Below, in pieces: positions 37,864-48,558 of a stretch of 64,000 bases of DNA. Numbering within the stretch: position 1 is the stretch's first letter; each line of letters opens with the position of its first letter. The DNA is taken from NCBI GenBank assembly GCA_934045905.1, contig OW203762.1:39223702-39287701 (forward strand), read 5' to 3'. Position numbers and translations under genes: made by a program. The stretch comes from Leuctra nigra. Taxonomy: Eukaryota; Arthropoda; Insecta; Plecoptera; Leuctridae. Below the pieces are notes generated by a model. That model was not told where the DNA came from. It saw only the letters and a list, made by a program, of their open reading frames with translations, and did not search any database.

Positions 37864-40800
37864 AAAGCTCTCAAGCTTCAGCACTTCTCTAGCTCATTTC
37901 ATTTCTGGCCCGAGTTAATCAGATGCTTAAGTATAGAAGCAGCTAAGAAGTTAGTCGTAGAGTAGTGAAACTCCCAGAAATGAATTCACTACCTTCTTGC
38001 CATACCTTCACCAAGCTTCATCTATAATTCAGTAAAGATTTACTCTCTCTGCAGATCTCCGCAAGAAATACGCACACATTCTGTATATATGTCCGTCATT
38101 TAGATTACAAAAACATGAGAGGCAATTGTGCAGGAACGAATGGCTTGCGTGTCCGTTGATTCGCTTTCCAACCGTTCTCTGTGAGCTCGCCCGTTTAGAG
38201 AGCCGTTTTCAACAGAGCCGTTTCAACTACCTCTATTCAGTAAAATATGCTAAATAAGGTGCGATATTTCATGTGGTTCGGTTTTTATAGCGGGTTTAAA
38301 CACCTGCTTTGTTGACTGTTGACGGATGGGGTAGTTATTAATTTAATCAAAAGTCATGTTCTTTTTTGTGCGGAGCGCTGTAATTTATGATTAAATGTGG
38401 AAGGCTCTGTCTTCCATCGATGAAATTGAAGCGACTGTCATACATTTAATTCTGCAGAGTTACAGTTTTTAATTACGCTGAGTAATGAGAAGAGAGGGTA
38501 GACTAATTGAAATAAGTAGTGTTTTAATCCTGAAAATATTTCAGTTAGATTCCATAGTTTTAAAAGTTCCGCACAGTTATAAAGAAACGACTGCTCTCAT
38601 TTGGACAACTAGTTTTTTGTTGACTAGTTCTGCATTTTAATTTAGACGCTCACATTAAATTAGTTTTCGACAGTCTCGTCAAAGGTTTCGTGATAGTTTA
38701 AATATAATTCGTACATAATATCTCAAAGTTGAAGGACCAGAATGGTTTATGTAAGTGATGATATTAGGCCTTGTGCAATTCTCTTACGTAAACTATTTCC
38801 TATATTGACGTTGCGAGCAATGAACCCACGTTTTTTACTGTGTTTTATATTTTAAATTATATATTTTTAAACCCTTCGATTTTACAGCGCAGTCAGTTTA
38901 TGTATCATGATACAAATAGCTACAATATTATTTATTTCCCGAGAAATATTGTCGGAATCGATCAATCACTTTTAGTTTTATGTGACGCTTTTAACCTAAA
39001 ACAATCATTTAATATTGAAGCTCTGTTTATGTATTCATTTCACCTTCGGTCAAAATCGACCGGCCACATGCATGTTATATGAATAAAATTATATATTCAA
39101 TGACATATCTGGTTTTCACCCCTATACAAAATGGAAATATATTCGTAATCTCTCATGTGGCGCAATACAAATTACTATAATTTAATCCACGTCTCAGATG
39201 TAGCGTTAATTATGTTTGAGATAATTACACTTGGAAATGATACACTCTCTGTGTATATTCCGACAGATGCGTGACGCTGGCTCTAGTGCCTACTCATCCA
39301 TGACAGCGGGATCGGTTCATTTACAAAATAAGTAATTAATTAAACTGTCTTCCAATGACAAAGCTCTCTCTGGAATTCTCTTCGCTACGTTGAAGTATCT
39401 ACAATTGATGGTGTCGGGGATGTGGTGGACCATCACTCGTCTATAGATCTGCACCAAGAGGGTTGTAATCTCATCCCTTGACATTAGGAGGCCGCCATGT
39501 TGCGGTGTGAAGAAGAGAGAGGAAAGAGATTAGTCCAACGCCTTGATTCCTTTCAACGCGTTTCGCGCGTTTGTCATTCTTCTTGGCGCGCTCTACATTA
39601 GGATGATTCGTTTAATTCATCCAAAGCAATTTGTACTTTCTTCTCTTATTACAGCTGCTGAATACAATTTCAAGTGACATTCATTTCACAAATTGCTTTG
39701 CCAAAAACGGTTACAATAGATTCTATTTCTTTTACAAACAACAGCTATTGGAGAGAGAACGAATAGTTTGACAGTCGTTTTTCAAAAATGTTGATCTGCG
39801 CTGGTTCCTATCAAGTAGTTCAAAACCGTAGGGCGCAATTACAACACACTCTGCCGTGATCCGTGTTAAAAGTCGGCGCACGTTTCCTTCAAGTTAACAT
39901 CCCTCAGTGGGCGCTCGCCTTCTCGATCTCGGAGTTTAGTGACTGCCATCTTTCCACCTTCACTTTCCTCTTCCATGGACCATCTTCCCGACTTCGCGGC
40001 TTAGTTTGTCGATTCCCGCCATCACTCTCTCCGTCTACCTTTGCCACGGTAGTAATTAATTAGAGATTTGAGCGAGTCCATGTGCCCCCTCTACCCCCCG
40101 GCCACCCCCGCAATTGAACGAGTACGTGTCTGGATCTGGTTAGCACTTCAGACCTCGTCTCTTGACTGTAGAGAAACTCGGCAGTCGTTAGACCTAGCCG
40201 TATTTCTGTTCAAAAGCTTCAAAGGACTTAAAATGTTTCTGTGTTCGATCCAACAAAAGACGTGGGTTGGGCCGAGGGGGGAGAACTTTTGAAGGCAAAG
40301 GAAGTGAAATGCAAAAGACCCTTAATTTATTTAATATCGTATAATTTTCTTCGTGTCTGAAGTGATAGGTTTACTTGTTAGTCGTTTTATTGTTATATCC
40401 AATTTCTTTAGAACCATTCTTTTGTGAAGAAATCCACGCACTGTTTCAGTGTGCATCGCCATTTGTCGGTCTCGTGACTGAATAGAGTTTGATTCTGAAT
40501 CCTTGACGTCAGAAAGCACGTTAAAAGAAACGTCGAGCTGTCAAAATGATCGAGGATCATCATTTGATCGATTATTGAACTCGTCTTTTTGACGTTTCGC
40601 CGCGATTATATCGATTGAAATTCTTCGAATTGAAGCCATCGAACTATCTACATCAAGTAGTTCCTACATCGGGGTATGCAAAAGATGTGAGATTAAGTCT
40701 AGAATCTGTCATCCAGACCGAATCACAACTCAGATTAAGAGTTCTCCTCATTGCCAAGATCCATGGAATATTTCCTGGCGAAACGTTAGTTGAATGAGAA

Positions 40801-41508
40801 ATAACGCGTTTTTATCTCCTAATCTATGCGCATTATTTATGCCCCGCAATGTAATCGTCGGATTTACTCTACATCCGGCGAATGCAAAGTTCGTATCCCC
40901 CCTGCGTCGCCCACGTGGCCCGCTCGCCACAGAGCACATTAGAACGCTCGATATGACCCACAGACCTAGACAGAAGGCCACGGGATCGAAGCCCTGTGCC
41001 GTGCATGCGCGGCGCTGCATTGCGCTGAAGGTGTTATGACAAGCCTGGTTGGCCTATAAACTCAGCGGCTACACCCCACCCCCTGACGACAGTGCATTTG
41101 TTGCTACTTTGACCCTTTTCACAGAGTCCCTCACAGTTGAGTTGCATTTTCTGTGTCAACTCTCCGGGTGCTAATAAAGTTTGTTTTAGTTTAAGGATCA
41201 TGAAAAACTAATACAACGGGATGCAATTTGCCGCCTGGCGTGTCCTCATTTGCATGTTAGACTCTAACCTCAATAATATACTGTATAAAGTAAATGATTT
41301 TATACCTTTTATGAGACGAGGTAAATTGAATTATTATGAGAGGATTAGGAAAATAATATCGTAAATGACGTAATTACGTAAATAATGAGTTTCTCGCTTT
41401 ACCATCCCTCTTATTTTATTTTAGCATTATCTAGTGGAGCGGTCGCTCCACCCAGCCAAGTCGTACTATACACTCACAGTCACTCAACATACCGTAAATG
41501 CCTAATAA

Positions 41509-41790
41509 ACTGAGGAGCAGACCAAACACTTTTACTGTAAGCAACAACATGGCATTTTCGGCCTACTGGATCTCAAAATTGGTAAATCTCACATTGTTGC
41601 GAAATATCTTAATTTCGAGCTATGGCCCACCCCACTACATATACCAAATTTGGGAACAATAGGTTATGCCATTTGCGCGCTAGAGGACCGAGAAAACAGT
41701 GAAATTACACCACTTTCTGATTCTGAAGATGATGATGATTCTGATGATATCACGAAACGTCGCTATCACCGCCACAGCCTAAACGGCTGA
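41509..41790 (+). pseudogene. Acidic open frame without a start codon, probable element remnant
   Basis: A 93-codon open frame runs from two TAA stops (41503-41508) to TGA at 41788. It has no ATG. Reading downstream, it holds a hydrophobic/basic part (GLLDLKIGKSHIVAKYLNF), then LEDRENSE, then a strongly acidic run SEITPLSDSEDDDDSDDI, then KRRYHRH. An acidic tail next to a basic patch is common in transposon and nuclear proteins, but I recognise no domain. It runs directly into the motif AACGGCTGAACCGATCGACC, which begins the downstream ETS/CRE repeat array, so it may be the last coding piece of that element. Chance openness is possible. Confidence 0.3.
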
Positions 41791-42500
41791 ACCGATCGAC
41801 CTGAAATTTTTACCACATGTGCACTTTTGGCGTCTGAGGTGCCTTTTTATAAAACCAACCGGAAGCCGCCATTTTGAAACCGGAAGTGACGTCATAACTC
41901 AAAAACGTCTGGACCGATTAGAACGAAATTAGCGCCATTCGATTTAGATGGTCATCTATATGAAGTATCAATAAAAAAAATATTATTTTCTTATTTTCTA
42001 AACCGGAAGTGACGTCATAAATACGCAATATTTAACTTATTTCAACAAATTATACTTAAAATACGTACATAATTAACTTACATTGTAACATAGACAATAC
42101 AATTTATATATTCAAGGTAGCAGTGTTCTCGGCCGCCATTCCTGAAACCGGAAGTGACGTCATATATCTAAAACGCCTGTACCGATTGCAACTGAACTAG
42201 CTCCTGCGTATTCATTCTGCTATTTATTTGAAAAATCAATTGTGAAAAATGAATAAATAAATTAATGGTACCGGAAATGGCGGCAGGAACCACTAAATGA
42301 AACCGGAAGTGACGTCATATATTACAAACGGCATGACCGATTTTACGGAAATATAGGGATTAGGAATTCAGATGGTCGTTCATGAAGGTATCAACTAGAT
42401 AAAACTAGATTGTTTTCTTATTACCTATACCGGAATTCGGCCGCTATTTCAAAACCGGAAGTGACGTCATGTATCGAAAACGGCTGGATCGATTATAACG
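41780..42500 (+). repeat. Tandem-like array with five ETS/CRE composite motifs
   Basis: Diverged units of about 120-155 bp each contain (A)AACCGGAAGTGACGTCAT. The five copies lie at 41876-41895, 42001-42018, 42144-42163, 42299-42318 and 42451-42470. Each composite is CCGGAAGT (ETS core) fused to TGACGTCA (CRE palindrome). Several copies are preceded by GGCCGCCATT or GCCGCCATTTTG, which resemble YY1/Pho sites, and followed by AAACGGCTG-ACCGATT. The motif stays nearly invariant while the spacers diverge. Confidence 0.75.
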
Positions 42501-42659
42501 AAACTTAAGCTATTCTTCTTGGATAATCATTTTCATCTTATACCAAACGCAACTTTTCATAGTAACCAAATCGGTTGAGGCGTATTTTTTTAAAGAAATT
42601 AGTCCCTGCTCGGACATGTGCTACAAGCTGTATGAATAAACTAACAAAAGAAGTGATAT

Positions 42660-42887
42660 CCCAGAAAAAACACTCCGTGTAAAAATACCAGCCAAGTCTC
42701 TTTAACTATAAAAAAAAATAGAAGAAATCTAAAAATTCAGCACTGAAAAGGAGTGATATCAAAAAAGGAGCCAAGTCAACGAATTTTCCAAATTTTAATC
42801 GTACCATTGAAATAAAAATATCAACCCCCGAGAAATACTTAAAAAAAGGACTTGGCGCATCGTTTTTTTAAAGACATTTTTCTATTC
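42660..42887 (+). repeat. Left inverted arm of the foldback element
   Basis: Internal landmarks are GCCAAGTCTCTTTAACTATA, GGAGTGATATC, CAACCCCCGAGAAATACTT and GACTTGGCGCATCG. Confidence 0.85.
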
Positions 42888-43556
42888 TTAAGCTTATGCC
42901 ACTCACATACTACGTAGTTCAGAAATGCCTAGAAAAATTGGGACAAAACTTTCAAATTAAATATTGAACATTCTGTAAAATATTTTAAATTTAAATATAA
43001 GTACGCAAAGAAACATAGCATTGTCTTACAAGCAATAAATACAGAACAGTTGTGTTTGTGATTGGTAGGTACCTATAGTTTTGTGGGTACATCAACATAC
43101 CTACTACAGCATTATACTTTGAACCTTCTCGCCGTGTAATTAATTGCTATTAATTAACATTTTATACCAAAAAAATTCATAAATTACATAACGTATTACT
43201 TTAGATAAAAATCTAGTCAGTAATTATTTGAGCAGCATGGCTCAGTGCACTAGTCACTTATACAAATCTCATTGACGGCCTTCTTGTAATGAGCGCTTTC
43301 GCTATTTCCCTCAGTCACGATATTGAGAAGTATGATTGATTAATATGACCCTAGAAATAGTGGCAATAACGAATAGACTAGGCCGCTTCCGTTTATTCGT
43401 TATTCGTTTATCCGTTTATTTCCTCTGAATATTGACAAAATACCAAAACTGCCAGTAGGTAAGAGTACTAGTTATATTAAAACGTAGTATGATTCGTCGA
43501 TAATGAATGTGATATACTCAGGAAAATATACTTGTAGAGTTCTTCCTATACTTTTA

Positions 43557-43784
43557 GGATAGAAAAGTGTCTTTAAAAAAACGATGCGCCAAGTCCTTTT
43601 TTTAAGTATTTCTCGGGGGTTGATATTTTTATTTCAATGGTACGATTAAAATTTGGAAAATTCGTTGACTTGGCTCCTTTTTTGATATCACTCCTTTTCA
43701 GTGCTGAATTTTTAGATTTCTTCTATTTTTTTTTATAGTTAAAGAGACTTGGCTGGTATTTTTACACGGAGTGTTTTTTCTGGG
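43557..43784 (-). repeat. Right inverted arm of the foldback element
   Basis: The exact inverse of the left arm over nearly all its length. CGATGCGCCAAGTCC lies at the inner edge and TTTTTTCTGGG at the outer edge. Confidence 0.85.
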
Positions 43785-43787
43785 TAT

Positions 43788-45550
43788 TATTAAGTGAGAA
43801 GTGTGAGCATACCTTATTTCTGGCATATTCAAAGTTTTTTCTTCAATGTGAAATATAAGTATAAAACAGAAATATATACTCTTCTTCTCACTTCATGCTT
43901 CTTCTATTACAAACCACTGTACTTATACTGTTCAGTGATTACTTTTGTATTTTCATTTTCAGAACCAGAGCTTCCTCCATATTCCTGGACCCCATGATTC
44001 CCAAAGTTCGTCACACTCCAGCTAAGTACCCCATCATGTTTTCCCTCCTTCCTAATGTCCTGGAAAACTCCAGCAAGTTTCCGTGATTTAAACACACTAA
44101 TAACTCTCCTTCAAGGAAGCTATCGCCATTCCACAATAATGGGCCATACCCCATGATGTGTTACCATCTCTTATTGTTTCGTTATCTTTGGACCTGCCAT
44201 TATTAACCTTTTCCTTACGTCGTATTAATATTTCATCGTCGACGAATCTTACGACCACGAACATGGCTAGATTGCATCGTAACCCTTAGCATCGGGGCTC
44301 ATAACGACCGGGACGAATAAAATAAAATGCGCGAGGCTACAAACCCATTATTGAAGTTTATTTCGACAAGGGACTTCGGGGTTTGATGTACAACTCGAAA
44401 AACTCGGAGTGTTTCGTGTATTTGTTGTCGATTAGTTATACGTATTTGCCCGACGTTTCGAATTAATGCGCGTTTCAAAATGGACTCCCCTCAGGTGTTT
44501 TTGAAATCATGGCGAGGTCTGTGAAGATTTTCTGTGTGACGAAGATGAACGAACTCTTTTGAAAGTGATACTTTTTTCAGTCAGATTGCAGTTTAATGAT
44601 GATGGACAGTTGTTAGCAGCTGCACAGTTTCACGTTCGTGTCTCGTGGAGAAGGTGGAGGTGCCGGGTTCGGTGGAAGCTCGGGTCGCGGGGCAAAATAC
44701 CAGTTATCTTTTGAACTGTTCGTAATATTTTATAGATGTAATTTTATTTCAAGTCGTAATTAACGTCAAAGCTATTGGATAGAATAATCGGGATGAAACA
44801 AACATATGCAAATTATAATGGGATGAGCATAATTTGTGTATGTTAATATTACGAAGTGATTAAACTATTAAATGACGTTGACATCAGAACCGTATTATAT
44901 TATATTTATGAAATTGATTGGAGTTTCCGTCCATAGCTTATGAACCAGATTTAAGATGTTGTGATAACAGGGATTAGGTTCTAGACGGCAAATATTTTGC
45001 ATTTTGGCTTGAATTTTCTTATTGATTAAGAATGGTTGGTTTAGTCATCTGCATGACCCAATAAAGTTTCCATTTACCTAATATATTATTCCGTGACTTT
45101 TAACTCTTCCGTGTCGTATTCTCGGACCATATTGTCACTCAATATCGGAAAATATCGTACAAAAACTTTGCGGCGAAACAACCTAGAAACAAAGAAATAT
45201 CACATTCATATTTCAAAAGTTTACAAAACTAGCTTCCGAAGATTCTACTCTAAGATATGAATGTAAATTGGAATACTGAAAAGTAGGAAAAGTGCATATA
45301 CTAAATCATCAGACAAGATATTTTTTTTCTCTTTTTACAAGGAACGGAGGAAATTGTTTTCTAGCACATAATAATTTTAATCAAATTCCATTTTGCTGAA
45401 ATTCTTTATCAAGAACTAATTTCCTATTTCTCCTCTTTAAGAAAATATTGAATTATGTAGTGACAACTCACATCTGACAAAATGTTTTATCTCTGTTGAA
45501 AATGTATTTTATGTGTAATATCTTCTTTCCTGATCTAATTCGTGCTTCAT
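43788..45550. other. AT-rich non-coding sequence
   Basis: Contains the GGTGGAGGTGCC motif at 44653-44665. No exon or RNA is visible. The pyrimidine tract leading to the ratchet-point candidate begins near 45520. Confidence 0.5.
44653..44665 (+). repeat. GGTGGAGGTGCC motif, copy 4
   Basis: GGTGGAGGTGCCGGGTTCGG. The attached GGGTTCGG resembles part of a tRNA T-arm/B box, which suggests SINE ancestry for this motif family. Confidence 0.55.
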
Positions 45551-45566
45551 CTCTTTCCAGGTAAGC
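45551..45566 (+). promoter_or_regulatory. Candidate recursive-splicing ratchet point
   Basis: The sequence CTTCATCTCTTTCCAG|GTAAGC places a good 3' splice site (pyrimidine tract, CAG at 45558-45560) directly against a good 5' splice site (GTAAGC from 45561), with no exon between. This juxtaposition defines the zero-length ratchet points that split long arthropod introns. It lies on the same strand as the exon at 5881-5995 and about 39.6 kb downstream of its donor. I checked the other AGGTAA occurrences I could see (for example near 6773, 25036, 46011 and 57784). None has both a comparable pyrimidine tract and CAG. The function is inferred. Confidence 0.5.
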
Positions 45567-46225
45567 CTTAGCTCCTCACTCTAAAATGACGTCAGTAAAC
45601 TTCCAGTCTCATGTAAGTAATACTCTTCATAAACCAGTCGCCAAGGTGTTCAGCCTGTCAAGGTGTGTAGAATGCATAACTCTGCGTCCAAGTACGTGCC
45701 GTGCAGAGTCGGGGCGATCGCACAACGACGGTGTAACTTACTTCGAAAGAGGGCAAATAAAACAATGCATCGAGTGATTTATAGTGAAAACTTGTGAACA
45801 ATCGCGTCTATCCGGAAGACGCTTGGTTCGAACCTTCTTTGCTTCGCAGACGCCCACTCGTAGAGAGCGTCGCGACGCTAATGGGACGCTCGTATTAACT
45901 CACAACCGACGCTCGTAAACTTAATATAGTTTCGTGGTTGGATGCCAAAACTATAAACACAATAAATTGTTTAACATTATGACGACGTTTTGGTTTTGGC
46001 TTAGAGGTAAGCAGCGTTGCAATTGTAAGAGCTGGTTGACGACCTGAAAAGCTACCACGGCTAGCTTTCTGTTGGAACAGTCTGCAATCTAATTCATGTT
46101 TTGCCAACTTTACAATTCATCGTTTCTGTCCCATAACCAACTATTTAAATAGCTTTCGCGATATCAGTGATAATGACTGCTTTGATTGAGCGAGCGTATT
46201 GTTTGTCACCACGATATTCTTATGA
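45567..46225. other. Non-coding sequence with a CpG palindrome
   Basis: The 14-bp perfect palindrome AGCGTCGCGACGCT lies at 45866-45879. GGTTCGAACC occurs near 45827, a B-box-like decamer palindrome without an A box. No gene is supported. Confidence 0.5.
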
Positions 46226-46585
46226 CACTTCTATGTGTGTATGTTTTGGCTGTCTGCCTGCTTGTCTGTCCGTCTGTCTGTGTTTTTGCCTGCGCTGCCC
46301 AGGTCACCCCGTTCAACCGATCGATCCGAAATTTTGCACACCCACTAATGTCATATGAGCGGTCAAGTGTATAGGTTTTAGACAATAGCCTGTGTTTTTG
46401 CGATCAACTTCAAATTTTGATTTGATTTTGGGACCAACTTTTTTGGAGTTATAGACAATTTTCAGAATTTTTTTTCAAGAACTTCAAGAATTATTGACAT
46501 CTTACTGACACATGTTATACTTGTTTGGAAAAATGCGAAGGTTCGTTTAGGTATCAACGCGCGTTACACAGATCCTTCTCCTAGT
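46226..46585 (-). mobile_element. Repeat family A, copy 3 (reverse orientation)
   Basis: Read on the minus strand from 46585, it starts ACTAGGAGAAGGATCTGTGT and AACGCGCGTTGATAC. A family A unit follows (CTGAAAATTGTC..., GTTGGTCCCAAAATCAAA, GAAGTTGATCG). It ends near GATCGATCGGTTGAACGGGG and a (CAGACGGACAGA)-type run. The GTCTGTCCGTCTGTCTG run at about 46264-46282 is typical of the far end of such elements. Confidence 0.5.
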
Positions 46586-47347
46586 TATGTCAAATGGAGT
46601 AAATGTAAAGATTAAAGAGTGTTTGACGGATTAGTATTTGTAGAGCCGTAGATTTTGACAGAATCCAATTAGGTAACACGGTTTTTGCAACATTAGTCAC
46701 CCACTCCTTAAGCTCCTTGCCAGAACAGTGAATCGTTAATACCGTAAAAAATAAATAACACATCACGAATTCTCCCAATCCAATAAATATTCTCTGGCCT
46801 CCCGTAAACCACACGGATTTACTCAACGTCAAAAGATCGAACATTTAGTAAATACTCTCCTCTTCCCTCCCCATCTATCTCTAAGGCTGGAATTCGGCAC
46901 ATAATTCGTCTGCGATCGGACCTCTCGTTGCGATACGTCATTGTCCGGCGTCAGATCCATTACACATCGAGATCAATCCTCCAGCATCCTCGAGGTCCAA
47001 GCGAGGAGATGATCGCATCCAATCTATAGTAAACAGTTCTTTCTAGTGCGTATTAACAACTAAGACACGGAGCGTCACTCGACCGTGCTATTGACTGGGA
47101 GAGGAGAGCATCTATCCAGATGGAGTGACAGGAAGAGAGGGGGAGGGGGGAATCGGATACACGTGTGGAGCCGGCCGGATGCTGGCGGTGAGCGAGTGAA
47201 GCGATTCAAAGTTGTTCGTGGTCTTCTTTTATTGTGCTTCTGCATAGCAGAGAAGAGGTTACAGCTGATTCAGTAACATCAAACCTGATATGAGAATAAA
47301 TTAATTAATAATTCTAATAATACTAACAGAAAAAATAAATATTTTTT
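46586..47347. other. Non-coding sequence
   Basis: No supported gene. A moderately GC-rich part lies at about 46900-47200. A GGGAGGGGGGAA purine run is near 47139. Confidence 0.45.
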
Positions 47348-47376
47348 AAATTTTACAAATGGTGGCAGATGTAGGA
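47348..47376 (-). repeat. GCCACCATTTGTAA repeat, copy 4
   Basis: The minus strand reads ATCCTACATCTGCCACC and then ATTTGTAAAATTT, matching the units at 19954 and 20096 and the copy at 19165. Confidence 0.5.
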
Positions 47377-48543
47377 TAGTTAGATATATTTAATTTTTCC
47401 TTATTTTTTGGTTTGTGTATGAGACAGTATATATTTAACTAATGATTTCGCTATACTATTTCATAAAATGTGTTATATAAGTAAATTCGATATTGTCTTA
47501 TCGAATCTTGATTTTCTACTATAATTGTGTTACTTCGCCGCTATACATTATTTATAATAATTATCTCTCTCCTCGTCGTCATTCTATTTACAATCACTTA
47601 GCCAATAACTTTGTTTTTTTCTCATTGTCACCTCTTAATTTCACAACTTAGTTATAAAACTCCCATAAAATAGAGTGGCTTCCGTCTAATAATGATATGA
47701 TGAAGTTATGGATGGTTTTGTTGTTATTGCATCATCAAATATATAGACCAATAGAACATTAGTTCGTGCAAGGATAAAATAATTTTTAATACCTATAACC
47801 TGGGCGTAAAAATGTTCCATGCCCTATACCGACCCGGCCGCTATGCCCCACCCCGATCGATGTTCCCGCTTCCCAGCCTTGCTTGGTTCCCACTGCGTTC
47901 CCAACTGCCTCACCATTGCGTTCCCGAGCCTCAATATCATCACCTTCGTGCCTTCTTCTTCCAACATCCCACCGGCACATGAGCCACGGAGTTGCTGAAA
48001 TGCAAAATCAAATCAGAGTTCTCGTCAGATCATTTATTTTTAAATTAATTTGAACGGACATCATGTTTGCCAATGTGAAAAGTATCCCGAATTGAACTTT
48101 TGGTTTTTTCATTATTTTAATTTGTTTGACTTCCATGCTTTGTGTATGTATCAATGACTTCAAACCTTATCCAAAATTAGTTTTCAACATAAATGTTTTG
48201 ATATTCGTTTTTTCATATTTTTTATCAATCAACTTTGTTTTGCAAGGAAAAAATTGTAAAGCAAACAAGTTACACCTGATACCTCTTTTTTTTATATATA
48301 CCCAATCGTTATTTCTCAAAACAATAACACCCTTCAATTATCGGCAAATTGACTTTTGTTTCTGTTTGTTTGTGTAAAATGTGTTGAATTGGTTTGAATA
48401 GTGCTGATGCTGTGACGCTCAAGTAATTAGGTACATAAACGTTGTTTTGAATAGCAATGTTCGGCGTTCGCAGTTTCTGGCCCAGTGCTGGTGATAAATT
48501 CAATAAGTGCGTGTATCTGAACTGTGGAGAGTGGGGCAATATG
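47377..48543. other. Non-coding sequence, GC-richer at 47800-47990
   Basis: The 47800-47990 stretch is unusually GC-rich, with repeated GCGTTCCC strings, and is open in more than one frame. It lacks splice-flanked boundaries or recognisable protein similarity, so I do not call an exon, though it is the second most exon-like composition in the window. Confidence 0.4.
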
Positions 48544-48558
48544 CCCCCCCCCCCCCCC
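48544..48558. repeat. Poly(C) tract of 15
   Basis: An uninterrupted C run inside a GC-richer patch (48490-48670). Confidence 0.9.

Larger units (their letters stand above)
34670..41450. other. AT-rich intron-like sequence
   Basis: Contains a (TTC)n tract at 35566-35587, the GGCACCTCCACC motif at 37851-37863 and a CpG-richer stretch at about 40850-41020. I found no splice-flanked exon, RNA gene or TIR element. Confidence 0.45.
42660..43784. mobile_element. Foldback DNA element with ~228-bp near-perfect inverted arms
   Basis: The left arm at 42660-42887 begins CCCAGAAAAAACACTCCGTG. Its inverse is the right arm at 43557-43784, ending CACGGAGTGTTTTTTCTGGG. The arms match without indels and with only a couple of mismatches near the inner edge, so the insertion is young or has been gene-converted. 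The flanking bases are TAT on both sides (42657-42659 and 43785-43787), suggesting a 3-bp target duplication. The roughly 670-bp centre is AT-rich with no open frame, so the copy is non-autonomous. The superfamily is not assigned. Confidence 0.85.

Noticed and set aside
40960..41040. GGGATCGAAGCCC as a pol III B box
   Set aside because: Two mismatches from consensus, no A box upstream, and GC-rich local composition makes it likely by chance.
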